Source: Pisolithus tinctorius (Eukaryota; Basidiomycota; Agaricomycetes; Boletales; Pisolithaceae). Taken from it: a stretch of DNA of 64,000 nt. The stretch spans positions 2,046,001 to 2,110,000 of the forward strand of contig JANFAH010000002.1 in the NCBI GenBank assembly GCA_024663395.1. Direction: 5' to 3'. The translations under genes were made by a program, and so were the position numbers. Below, one piece after another: positions 1 through 11,120 of the stretch; the first letter of the stretch is position 1; every line of letters begins with the position of its first letter. The notes beneath the pieces were generated by a model, which was not told the origin of the DNA, did no database searches, and saw only the letters and a list, made by a program, of their open reading frames with translations.

Positions 1-132
1 CAGGACCACTCTAAAAGGCGTTGCCTTAAAAATCCTCTGTCGTTTACAGAGGTTACTGCAGCCGTTGCTCAGTAGAAACCTTAGTCTGTGATTTGAGCTC
101 TCCCTATGTCTTGACTTCGGTCGAGCGTAACA
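1..132 (+). mobile_element. LTR 3' end of a Ty3/gypsy element (same family as element C)
   Basis: This stretch is the reverse complement of 60478-60610 with small indels and ends in the same GAGCGTAACA terminus, so it is the last ~132 bp of an LTR in plus orientation. No tRNA-type or other primer-binding site follows at 133, which argues for a 3' LTR or a solo LTR rather than a 5' LTR. The rest lies left of the window. Confidence 0.85.
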
Positions 133-802
133 GTCAGCAGTAACAGTTATAGTTCGTTCTACACCCGATCTATCAGCAAGTGCTGAATCATGATTGGTGA
201 TCTTTTGTAGATGGTGTTAACCATTTCATCCCATAATGCACATCATGTCTATTTGTATCCTATATCCTCTGCTGCAATGATATATTTTAATTACACACCA
301 TTATTTTTCAATATATAATGGTGTAGACTCGTGGTCTCCTGTAGGCAGACCAAAGCTGACTGTGGTAGACTTGTGACCTTGTAACATCTGTTTTCATTGG
401 CTCTTATGTAAACACCATCCCTCCCATCCTGCCCCCAGAGTGGCGCAAGAGTCACACACATTGGGTGTCCATAGTCATCATACCTGCCATTCTTATCAAT
501 TTGTCCTGGACATCCAAGATCACCCTCAAGCCAACCATTGACCATTGAACAAAGACTATTTTGCCATGGTTGTATGGTCTTTAATGGTCTTTATGTTTAG
601 ATTGTTTGAATCACCTTTGTTTCTTAGGGCATGAGGCTGTCGAGACCACTGGACCCAGGATGTGAATTTGGGTATTTATTCTGCTCACTGAGCGGCTCCA
701 TTCCATACTACTTCCATGGAACAAGAACCACATGAATATGTGGGCATGGTACTTTTTCAATTGTGCTACTATGAACATTTACTCACTCTGTGTGGGGCCA
801 GA
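133..802. other. No recognisable gene
   Basis: AT-rich sequence with only short, unconvincing reading frames on both strands. It may hold the 5' end or promoter of the decayed gene that starts near 803. Nothing else is visible. Confidence 0.4.
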
Positions 803-3800
803 CACCAGGTGCTGAAGAGCCTCCAGATGGGCACAAGTCTCCATTAGCTGGATCGGCACAGAGAGTCCCAGAATCAGCAGGGGGGCATCAGCAAGAGGTA
901 TCACCTGGATCTGAATGTGAAGTGGTCGAAGAACCGGCGCCTGTAAGGACAAAGTGTGGCCCCCGAAAGCAATGGACAAGTGGGTATCACCTTCCTAAGT
1001 CCCTGAAGGCCAATAAGGATGCCAGCTTGGAAGTGGTACATGTGGTGTGTTTTATTTGCTGTATGAATTTTTGCATGTCAATGTCTGCAGGTGCCTGATC
1101 CCCCACCTTGTAAAAGTTGCCTCTGAGAACTGGCAGAGAGACAGCATTCCGCTAGGCTAGCTGAGCATGACCAGGACCCAGATTGATTTGGCATCACAAA
1201 TCACTATTCCATGGCAAACAATTCTGGATCAATTCTGCCTACATCAGTCATGGGAATGGTCCACATGGCTACCCACACCATTTGTGGTCTTTTGGATTCT
1301 GATGACACCACGTCACCTCAGGTAAAGTTTTCATCACTCAAGGCAAGCACTCTTCTGATTTTATGTTCAGGTTTGTTCAACTGCCAACAGCGATATGCGC
1401 TTTAATGGAGTGCCAGCAACTCCAGTAGAGCAGTCTAACAGCAGTGATGTTCAAATATCTGTGCAAAGGGTGAACAAAAATAACTCTTCCTGCACTCAGC
1501 CACTAATGAACTTCGTTGTTAGGCTTTGGTCTCAAATGAACACAATCCTCATCAGCATATCACCCTGGACCCAACAGAGCAGTCGATCTGCCATGATGTT
1601 CAGATGCCCATGTGCCAGATGTGGGCACAACAGGTGAACAAAAAGAAATCTTCCTGCACTTGACCACTGATGACCTTCATTGTTAGGCTTTGGTCTCGAA
1701 TGAACATAATCCTCATTGGCACATCACCCCAGACCCAACAGAGCAGTCGATTCGCCGTGATGCTCAGATGCCTGTGTACCAGATGTCAGCACAACAGGTG
1801 AATGAAAAGAAATCTTCACACACTCAGCCACTAATGACCTTCATTGTTAGGCTTTGGTCTCAAATGATCATAATCCTCATCAGCATATCACCCCAGACCT
1901 GACAGAGCAATCAATTTGCCATGATGCTCAGATGCTGGCATACCAGATGTCAGTGCAACAGGTGAACAAAAAGAACTCTTCCTGCACTCAGCCACTAATG
2001 AACTTCATCATTAGGCTTTGGTCTCAAATGATCATAACCCTCATCAGCATATCACCCCAGACCTGATGGAGCAGTTGAATCGCAGTGATGATCAGATGTC
2101 CACTTTTCAGACATCTGCATGACAGGTGAGTGACAACAACTCTGCCCCCCCTTGGCTGCTAATGAACTTCATCATTAGGCTTTGCAAGTATCTGCCTTGA
2201 ATGGCTGTACTATCCCTCCTCAGCATATTGTGACAGAGCTGTCTAACTATGGTGATGTTCAGATGTCTACTGAAACACCTCATGCCATGCATCAGACATC
2301 TGCAGAGCAGGTGAAAGAAAACTGCTTTCCCCCATCGGTCCACTAATGAACTTTCTCACCAGACCTTGCAAGTGTCAAATGACCACAATTCAGACTTGAC
2401 AATGCACCCTGACTACGGTGATGTTCAGATGGCCACTGAGGTGCCTCTCATCTCGTATCAGTGGTCTGCACAGCAGGTGAATGAATGATGAATCTGCTCC
2501 TGCACAGTTACTAATGGACTTCCTCACTAGGCTGGGCAAGTATCTCTCTCGAACAACTGTAACCCCCATCAGGCCTATGGTGATATCAAGATGTCTTCTG
2601 AGGCAGCCTGTGCCCCATATTGTGCATCTGCACAGCAGGTGAGCAGGAACACTCTGCCATCACCTACCAGCTAATGAACTTCATAATTAGGCTGTACAAA
2701 GTGTACATTTCAACACTATTTCAGATGATGTACAAAATTGGTTTCACCATCTCGAGGCCATGGGTGGACATAAGGGACTTGTCGCTTATCAGCATGTCCT
2801 TGCAGCATTGAATGGTTTACAGATTTCACTGTCAGCATCTCAGGAGGTCTGGTACAAAATATCTCCCTTTTACTATGAGAATACTAAGAGATGCTGACAT
2901 GACTTGTGTCATTCAGGAATGCAGTAGATACTGAGGGCCATGGGTGGCTGGACCTTGCTGATTTCACTTGTGTTCTGTTCCTCGTTCAGTCAAACAGGCA
3001 TTTACAATGTGTTTCCCACAACTTGGTAAGAGCTGTGGCCATGCCCATTGACATGTACTGATAGTCTTTTGCAGTTCCCTGTGGGTAATGCAGAGGGGAC
3101 AAGTTTTCCCTGTTCATCGAACATATATCCTGATGTCACAAAATATTCACAAGGCCAACCCTCAATGCTGGGACCCCTTATGGGAAATGCACATCTGCCA
3201 GTGCCGATGAACCATTATCCTCATCAGCTGCCACTGAACAACTTGACTCCATGTGAACACCAGGTCACAATGGTTTCCTCTGCCTTCCTGCACTCGCAGG
3301 TCAACCCTGTAACAACCATGGCCCCTAGCAACCTCGCACACCCTCCTCTTGCCTCCATCAGCACTGTGGTCGATGCCTGGATGGAACAGAATCGAAAGAC
3401 CAGTCAAATCACTGATCTCACACTATTTGGGGAGGTGCCCAGTTCCCAGTTTCGATGACCACCTTGGTACCAACAGACTACAGTGGATTCTGGTGCTCGA
3501 TTGAACCATCATATGCCTTGGGACCCTGTGGGGTCATTTCAGTGACACAATCCCAGGGGGCAACACATTGTCCCATCTGCCCCCTTATCTCAGCACCTTT
3601 TTTCCACAGACAGGAGCACTGGCAGTTCCCATCATCCCACCGTTGACTCTGCACACCCCATCCAACCCCAGCAGACAGCTTCTACTTCGGGCCAACCTCT
3701 GGCTCATGGCTCTGTAGGTGTCATTCAACAACCAATTATGGCGCAGAATACCTTCCCTCCAGCACCTTGATCTCAATCAACAGCTCCCACATTTGAGGGT

Positions 3801-4740
3801 GCTTTAAACCTGCCAGCTGCCACTGCCCATGAAATGAACCAGCTGCAATGAGTCAACATAGGACATGAGAAGGAGACAATGCACAATGCACAGGAGGTAA
3901 GCTTCGGCTTTCTTCTCTCAATATGTGTCTATACCTACTATGGATTGATCTAGATTCTGATGGTGGGGTCTGGCACAGGCCTGATTTTTTCACTGATGTC
4001 TGCAAGGATGTTGGAGCTGATCGCAGCTGTGAATGCAAGTTCCAAGGCACACCAATGGGACATGAAGCAAATGTGCATGGAATTTGATGGATTGATGCAG
4101 CTGAATTACCAAGCTCTCAACAGCAGATCAGAATCTGGGGGTGCTCAGGCAACCTTGCAGGGATGAAACGAGTCTGCAGGGTCCAAGCCCACTCGAAGAC
4201 GCAAGCAGGCCCCCTTGGAAGACAGACATTGTGGAAAACCCAGTCATACAAAATTCCGGGTACACCTTTACTCAGTACAATTCTGAGTGGCTCACATTCC
4301 ACCAGCAATTGATACAGAAACACTTCTTGCAATTACTGCATATTAGCAATTATAGCTGTCTAGACCAATTGCTACCACCCCCCTCTGACGATGAAAATCT
4401 CACATTCAACAGGCATGACCTGGGCCACATCAAGATAACTCCCAATGACTTCTGCATCAATTTATCGTGCTCCTGTCGAATGCCTTTCAACACAGAGGCT
4501 ATTTGTGTATTTGCCAAGGACTTCAAGAGGAAGGTAGAGGAGAGCAAATGGTATTCTTTTCCAACACCTCCACCTGCTCACTTCCTGCAGTTGGAATACA
4601 TCGAACTGTCCCTCTACCTTCACCTGCATTATGTCAAGGACGTGTACACCAACTTGAAAAAGTCAGAGGAGACATGCCACGCAAGGCTGAGGAGCACTGT
4701 GAGTCAAAGTGTGGAATGCTGGTGAAAACCAAACAAATCC
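803..4740 (+). pseudogene. Decayed multi-exon gene of unknown function (5' part)
   Basis: A chain of phase-0 exons can be followed: about 803-1035, 1091-1321, then the repeat exons from 1371 to 2846, a Pro/Ser-rich exon near 3073-3458 and a C-terminal exon inside 4141-4725. Introns are 49-55 bp with clean GT..AG ends (for example 1036-1090 and 1322-1370). The exon at 1091-1321 carries two in-frame TGA codons (1124-1126, 1184-1186), so the copy is probably dead; both look like lost Arg CGA codons. The last exon, with the motifs ITPNDF and VFAKDF, resembles from memory an unnamed family of basidiomycete proteins whose C-terminal half has a SSDESD plus WRSEEL block. That block occurs at 6430-7264, so one gene may have been split. 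Function is unknown; no enzymatic motif is seen. Exon limits at the 5' end are uncertain because no good ATG was found. Confidence 0.55.
1371..2846 (+). repeat. Tandem exon-intron array (~164 bp unit)
   Basis: Nine consecutive exons: 1371-1469, 1523-1633, 1687-1797, 1851-1961, 2015-2125, 2179-2310, 2363-2476, 2531-2638, 2691-2846. Lengths are 99, 111, 111, 111, 111, 132, 114, 108 and 156 bp, all multiples of three. Intervening introns are 52-54 bp, starting GTGAAC/GTGAGT and mostly ending ATTAG after a CTAATGA branch-like site. Each exon encodes one degenerate ~37-residue repeat around the pattern EQS..xDAQM..YQMS.QQ. The exon at 2015-2125 has a TGA one codon before its donor. Confidence 0.85.
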
Positions 4741-5616
4741 AACACAAAAGACAAATAAGAGCGAGTGGTGGTTTGCCTCCACAGAACCTGGAGTGCAGAG
4801 AAACCTAAATGTGGGGGAGACTTCAAGTAGAGGTGCTCCTGGCACAAGTCGTCGATGAGTTACACAGGAGTAGATGAATGGATGATGACTGAGGAGGGGA
4901 TGCTGAACAGAGTGAAGGTGTTCAGCCAAAAGTACTTGGGGGTAATGGACTTTGATAGAATATGCTCCTTGCACAAGTCGATGATGAGTTATGCAGGAGT
5001 GGGGGGGATGACTAAGACTGCTGACTAAGAGGAAGCTTCAGATGATGAAGGATGGCAGATAGACTCTTCTGAATGAGCCTCAACTACCAAGTATACAAAT
5101 GATGACAGATAGACCCCTTTGTGGAGCCTCAACTGTTGATAATGAGATATGCTGAGCTGAGCTGAACTGACTGCTGGATTGCTTCTGATTGCTTTCTGGT
5201 AGCTAAGTACATGGGGGTTTATATACTGTGGGGGGGGCACAGCTTGTGACAAACAAGGCACAAACACTTGGTAAGTAATGAGTAAGGACTGAGTAATCAT
5301 GATGAGTAAGCGAGAAATGAAAAGTAAGCAAGCAAAGAAGATTGGTAAGTATTGGCAATGAACAAGTCAAGGATAGTCAAAATATCACAAAATGAGTCAA
5401 ATAGAATCAGAAACTGAGTAAGCGCACTGATATCACATTAGGGGGTGGTGATGCAAGTTAGATCTCAGCAGAGACATCTCTAGATCCAAAGACAGCATGA
5501 CAGATGGATGGTGTTTCCAGACAGGGAAGTATTAATGCCAGAACTGAAGGGCATGAGTCAGGTGTCAAAGGGGGCTAGGGCGTTGGGGGTCTGTGGGGCA
5601 ATGAGAGCATATGCAA
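4741..5616. other. LTR-like but unassigned intergenic sequence
   Basis: Contains two diverged copies of a ~130-bp sequence built around a GATGAGTTA[CT][AG]CAGGAGT motif (near 4854 and 4983). On the minus strand there is a TATATAAACCCCC box near 5215-5227 followed by a CAGCTCAG-rich stretch, as in some retroelement LTR promoters. I found no matching second copy and no target duplication, so an LTR call is not justified. No gene is seen. Confidence 0.3.
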
Positions 5617-6325
5617 TCACATCTCCCACCCTTCCATCCTCTCAGCAAAGTTAACAAAAACTTCATGAATGGGGCTCTGATGGAGGAGGAGGAGAAGGGG
5701 GGACGTCTTCTGCTGGATCTTGCAGTAAGAAGGCAAGATGCATGTCATACTCATCATGAATGTGATCAGGGAGGCTGGAGGACAGTAGATTACCTGCAGC
5801 TGTCGCAATGTGGGAAGAATGATGGATGAGACTGGAACAAAGACGGTGCAGGGAGCAGGGAGGAACGATCCATATGCTTCATCAACTGGGGAGACCAAAA
5901 CGACCACATAAGACCTTTCTAACTGAGTGACAGACCTGAGGCGACCAAAGAACGTCCTTCTGGAAGTCATACTGACAAGGAGAACACACTGACCAAGCTG
6001 CATGGGATGAGATGGGGCTGACAACAATGGGATGAACCAGGGGGCTTCAGGACGGAAGCTGGTGGGAACGCCTGGCAGATATACGTAGCCACTGTCTCTG
6101 GCAAATGAGACAAGTGAGAAGATCGATGAAGAGGTGGCCATGATTGATGGACTTAGCGAAATGAGCATCTGATGGATGGAGTGCTGTAGAAATGTGCAGG
6201 GTGCAAGGATCCTCTCCAAATTTGGAAGGAAGAATTGTGGGGCTGAGCACTTTAAGTGAGTGTGGGGATGGAGTTGATATCTTTGGAAATGGTGGAGATA
6301 TGATGAAAACTGGAATGCTGTACAC
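5617..6325 (-). CDS. Unknown protein, probably frameshifted
   Basis: Two overlapping minus-strand frames (start near 6325 and a 200-residue frame ending at 5617) look like one protein with a frame change around 6105-6180. The first frame has FGEDP, HPSDAHFAKSINH; the second continues with GYVYLPGVP and FIPLLSAP. The composition is not low-complexity and the order of motifs suggests real coding sequence, but I do not recognise the family. It lies between the two parts of the decayed gene at 803-4740 and 6430-7264 and on the opposite strand, so it may belong to an inserted element. The frame change could be a short intron or a decay mutation. No ATP-binding, zinc or protease motif is visible. 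Confidence 0.35.
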
Positions 6326-6429
6326 GGGCGCTAAAAACCTTTAATGTGTGCTTAACTCGCTTCCACTTTTCTCTTTAGCACTGATGACTCGTTCTTGTGT
6401 GAAGGATGACTGTTAACATCTGACAGTCT

Positions 6430-7264
6430 TTCTATGCATGAGGCCTTTAGTCTTCATCTGCATGCTTGGGCATTGTGCACAACTTGTCAACGAGTTAGGC
6501 AGAGTCAGCTGTAACCATGTCCACAACACCTTTGGTGTGTGACAGCGCCACTTGTAGTATGTGTAAAACAAGGGTACGTCATCGACTGTACCTACATGCC
6601 CTCCCTTATCTTACATGCCCCAAGCTTTATATGAGCAGGGCAGATTGTGTTGCAAACAATGATGAACTTATCATTCATAATGACCTGATACAATTAATAG
6701 GCTCTCAAGGTGTCAGCTCGGATGAGTCAGACACAGACTCAGATGGGCACAAAGTTTATCTGATAATCCCTCCTGCTTGGCGCAGCGAAGAACTGGCTGA
6801 TCTTATGCACACCATAGATTCCACGATCATTTCCAATTGCCAGCCAAGAGTTGGACACAGATCTATTCACGGTCAAGAACCCAGGCGCTGAGTACCCAGT
6901 AGCCTTGTCAATGAGGATGTGGTGGTGCCCCCAGGACTGCCACTCAACTGCTACAAGGGAAGTTGGCTGACATCCTTACTGCCTAATGAGAGAAAGAAAC
7001 TGAACACCTGGGCGGATAAATGGTATAATTTTGAGAGTGGAAAAACAGGTCAGGTTGTCCTCAGCTGACATGTCAGCATTTACTGATCAAGTTCCAGAGG
7101 TCATTGTCCCACCACACGCTGGTGCTACCCTGCTGGTGATGCAGACAGACAATGAGAACAGTGGTGACACTTCCACTGAACTGGAAGGTAATGACAGCAA
7201 CACCGAGAGCGAGGTGGAAGACTTTACTACTCAACTATCACAAGTGAGCTTAGACGAGGACTGA
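6430..7264 (+). pseudogene. Probable C-terminal part of the decayed unknown gene
   Basis: The main exon (about 6580-7040) encodes RHRLYLHALPYL, then GSQGVSSDESDTDSDGHK, then PPAWRSEELADLMHTID, and after an in-frame TGA (6889-6891) PGLPLNCYKGSWLTSLL and ADKWYNF. The order acidic SSDESD block, WRS block, GLP.N.Y block matches a recurring basidiomycete protein family of unknown function as I remember it. The last exon is acidic (STELEGNDSNTESEVED) and ends at 7264. The TGA sits after CGC in ..GGCGCTGAGTA.., consistent with CGA decay, and the frame is open on both sides. An upstream exon near 6517-6570 holds a CxxxxCxxC cluster of uncertain relevance. Confidence 0.5.
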
Positions 7265-7489
7265 ATACTGTAGAGGGCTCTATACTCGAAGGCTTTTGAA
7301 CATTGCATGATAGATAGAAATTTACAAAGGCTGATTGGTATTATACTATGTTATGTATTCCTGGATGCATCCTGGTCCAGGTCTGAAAATTGATTTGTCC
7401 CCTGAGTTTTTGCCAGGCTGGAAATGCTGCAATTTCCATTTTGGGTATGCATGTAGTATGGATTTGGATAGAGTTGTTAGATGTTGTTT

Positions 7490-9298
7490 GGTCGATGAAA
7501 GTGAACAGCGAACCAAGTCCGGACAGGCAGCACCCTGCAGAGGATGTCAGAAGAAGAGCTCAGGATCGCAAGACCAACCAGCCATTGCTGTTATTCAGAG
7601 ACAGTATTGGTGCAGACAGTGGAGCCAAAGGACAAGTGTGTATGCCATGGGAGGGTGATGTACTCCTCAATTTTGATGCACTGGTTCATCATTTTCTGTC
7701 TGCATGGTTTAGGTCCTAACAGGGGGTTTTCATGGTCTGCATGTACTGGTATGCCTATGGTATGCTTAATGCGAACAGGAACATGCCTTGGATTGTGCAT
7801 TCATCAATTGGGGATTGACACAGACACTGTTGACCACCCCTTGTTAATGACAGAGTGGCTCACATCTCCATTATGCTCGAGCATGTAGGTGCTTTCGCTC
7901 ATCACATTTTGTTCTTTTTTTTTGGTTGACTTGAGCACACTGGCAGTCACATCCAAGCTCATGTTTGGACAATATTCTGTCCCATCACTGGCATTTTGCA
8001 TCGATGCCCTCATGTTGTTCTACTACAGGTACCAATGAACTCCTCAAGACTGGGTTTGAAGCACATGCTCAGGCACGCAGGGAAAAAGAAAAGGAAAGAG
8101 AAGAATGGGAAGCAGAGGAACATCACAATGAGGAAGAATGAGAAAACGACTTTGATGGTTGGGCTGGAAGGCCATATGAGGAACAAGAGGTACATATATT
8201 CAATTCTTTGTGTTAACTACTTCTGCACCTAGGCGATCATGAGCAGGATTAAGGAGCATGAACATCGCAAAGCTGCCCTTTCAGATAGGAAGAATGTTGT
8301 TGCACAGGCACAGATGAAGAACATTGCTTCCCTTGCTGCAGACAATCAAGTATCAAAGATGAACTGGAAGGCAGGTACAGGTGAGTCTCCATCCAGGCAA
8401 GCAGAGTTCACCTGCAAAGACTGAGTGGGTATGGAAAGAGGACATGTTTGGCACCAACGATGAAGATTGGGCAATATATTGTAAAATCATATGTCCCAGA
8501 TGCCTTTACTCCCATATGTTTATTATCCAACTATGTAACCAGAATACAGTTGCACCATCCTCTGATGAAGAAGACAATATCCAACAGCTGCTGCTTGTTG
8601 AATCAAAGCTCCTTGCACATGACCTGACCTTTACTACTCAACATACACATGCATCTCATTAAGCCACATGCTCTGCACTGCTTTCTGCTTTCCAACTACA
8701 GTATGGTCCTGGTGATGCTGCTGGTGCTGCAAGAATCCACTTCAACACTGAACAGTGGCATGTCTGCAAATCGTACTTTGTCCATTGATGGCAGGAGTTG
8801 ATGCTGCTGGAATTGGTGAGGTTTTGCAGACTGTCCCTGCGACGTTCATGGACACAGAAGAGATGTGGTTAGTAAAAGTAAGGTCATGTCATTTGCAGTT
8901 ATTTCTGGGAGCTGTTTTGCTTGTCACTGACCATGATGTCAATGCAGAACATATATACTACTGGTGGTCCCTCTCAGTTCCGCAGGCTTCGTGAGCAAGT
9001 CTACTCAGCACTTTGTCCAATCCTTCTGCCCAAGATGGAACTCCTCCAGTCAAGATGACCCAAGATGCCATGATGGATGCATGGAGGGGAATGGTGGCCT
9101 TTGCAAACATGAAGGAATTTAAAGATGTAGGGGTTACTCAACAGCAAAACAAGGAGTGGGGCAGTGGGCAGATAAAGAGATGGTGGGGTTGGAACTGGAA
9201 TGCTGCCCAATGGTCCACTTACAAGCATGTAGATAGGAAGTACTTTTGTCATTGGGGCCCTTCGTCTTCCCATTACACTGTAATTCAACCCCCTTCAT
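7490..9298 (+). pseudogene. ARP5: Broken Arp5 (INO80-complex actin-related protein) gene
   Basis: Arp5 is a nuclear actin-fold subunit of the INO80 chromatin remodeller. Segments in the correct order match it: RKTNQPLLLF and PWEGDVLLNFDAL (7560-7675), ALDCAF then LGIDTDTVDHPLLMTE (7780-7860), MFGQYSVPSLAFCIDAL (7945-8030), a charged Arp5-type coiled-coil insertion (8032-8390), a DEDWAIY segment (8455-8480), PSSDEED (8555-8580), RIHFNTEQWHVC (8735-8765), AGVDAAGIGEVLQTV, GPSQFRRLREQVYSALCP (8970-9020) and the C terminus DAWRGMVAFA to RWWGWNWN (9075-9210). The N-terminal nucleotide-binding DNGS segment was not found. A one-base loss near 7803 shifts frame in the block at 7780-7860 and an in-frame TGA lies at 8139-8141. 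I read it as a 5'-truncated, degraded copy; an intact ARP5 would be expected elsewhere in the genome. Confidence 0.8.
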
Positions 9299-9513
9299 GG
9301 TAAGTCAAAAATTGATGCACACTCACAAAACTGACCATGTGTATTGTTCTTAGATATAGGTACGAGCAAGCAATGATACTACAGCTCTTCGCCTTCCCAT
9401 TATGCTGGAATTTGACCCCCTTCATGGTAAGTCAAAAATTGATGCACACTCACAAAACCGACCACGTGTATTGTCCTTAGATGTAGGTACGAGCAAGCAA
9501 TGATACTACAGAG
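9260..9513 (+). repeat. 127-bp tandem duplication containing an intron
   Basis: Two copies (9260-9386 and 9387-9513) of a unit carrying exon sequence, a donor GTAAGT (9300 and 9427), a CTGAC/CCGAC branch-like site and an acceptor CTTAG (9353 and 9480). Each intron is 54 bp. The unit starts at the 3' end of the Arp5 remnant. Confidence 0.85.
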
Positions 9514-11120
9514 GGTGTGTCCAGGGGCACCCATAGGACTTTGGCATTGTACACTGCCAATCAATAACAAATCAGTGCTTTTTCATTTATCAATTCAATA
9601 TATCATGCCATGCATCCACATGACTTCTTGCTGTGTAGATTGCCAGCCTGTGTTCCCCACCATCCCCATCCATGGATATGGCTGTCAATGAAAGAAAACT
9701 GCTCTCAACTTGATATTGTAAAATATATTATAAAATGTTTGTGAGCCACAGAGTAATGAATTGCCAGTGCTCTGGTGCTTGTGTACCTCCAGTAATGCCA
9801 TGCAGCACAGAGCAGTGGGCCAGCTCCAGCTCCAGCGGCCAGTGCATGTCAATGACTCTACTGATATTCTAAGTTTCATTAAGGCTGGGAGCTGCACTGG
9901 CTCACGACTGAAACACAAAACATCCGGCACTCATCAACATGCAGCCAACATCCAAAACAAAGGACAAACTGCCACCGAGACTGTGACCTTCACAACACCC
10001 TAAGTCATGACATGTTTACTCCTTGACTGATATTGAAATTTCTGTCAGTGTAGCAGCTCAGCTGCAGCATGTCCAACATGAAGCTTTCCTGTAGCATATC
10101 AACTCGCCTGATTTTAAGTATATCATGCTGGCACTGAATGTACTGCTCTCCACATTTGACATTATTTTTCATCACTGTCCTGCTGCATACAATTCACACA
10201 TGAAATTTAGGTTCTCAGTTGACTAGCTGCAGTGTTTGTACATGCATGGAATTTAAGATTCTAGTTGGGACATGGACTATCAGTGATGTATACTAGATTT
10301 CTAATAACAGTCAAGCTTGTACATCATGGACACCTTACTGATACTTTGGATTTCAGTAGACTTACAGCACTACACAACATACTCATGAAATTATAAACTT
10401 AGTATGTGTGATGGGTGGGATTCAGATCAACCTGCTACCGAATTATGCCTGGGGTGTGTGTGGATGTATCGTTGCTGAGTAATGTTATTGCATTGTGACG
10501 TATGGACCACCCCATCGCGCTATTGACCCATCAACTCCCTTGCGTGGCAGGGCTCATACACAACGTGAGTGCTCAAGGTTTGATGTGTGATGGCTTCGTA
10601 CGTTCTGCGCCCAAAATGGAGCCGACAAGTCGGATTCGAAGATGGCATCCGTCGGTGACACTACGTCTTGTATCAAAACGATAAGTCTAGATCTTCCTCT
10701 CGGAATCGACAGTGGCACAATACAGCACAACGATACGAAGTCTCCGGATTGCTGGTTTTCGTTGGCAGTCGGACCGGTGGGGTTCCCCTCGACGGTTCCG
10801 TACCTGGACAACTCAACAAGAGCAAAGCTCCAATTGCACACCAGGGTTACCGAGAACGTGCCAACATTATATTGGTCACTTTCTGTCAGTTCCACGGGCA
10901 CAAATGCCAGCAGCTCTATTTTTTTCTCATTGGGCCACCGGTGGAGACATAAGGATCCGAGTAGTGATACCGAGAGACCCCCCAATATTAACAGTGCAGC
11001 GGCGTCGTGCCTACATGTCGCTGGAAAAAGACTAGATTATTTAATCAACGAGCATGGGGGATAGCAAATACAGTGAATACCGGGCCGAGCTATGGACTAC
11101 CCTCAGTGAGAAAAAGAGAA
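9514..11120. other. No resolved gene
   Basis: 9514-10500 is AT-rich with only short frames. From about 10500 GC content rises towards host-like values and three overlapping frames stay open between 10554 and 11064 on both strands; none has motifs that I recognise. A short ATG frame at 11053-11157 overlaps the 3' end of the next gene. I cannot support a specific gene here. Confidence 0.35.

Noticed and set aside
4810..5627. Possible 818-bp LTR (TGTGGGGGAG..GCAATCACA) with TATA box
   Set aside because: No second copy, no matching 5-bp flanks and no retroelement coding sequence next to it.
4717..6317. Repeated decamer TGGAATGCTG at 4715 and 6309 as a possible target duplication of an insertion between the two halves of the decayed gene
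   Set aside because: The sequences inside the two copies show no inverted or direct terminal repeats, and a 10-bp match in repetitive DNA can be chance.
10554..11064. Overlapping open frames on both strands (143, 140, 107 and 94 codons)
   Set aside because: No frame has recognisable motifs, splice-site logic or a preferred strand; noted only as unresolved sequence.
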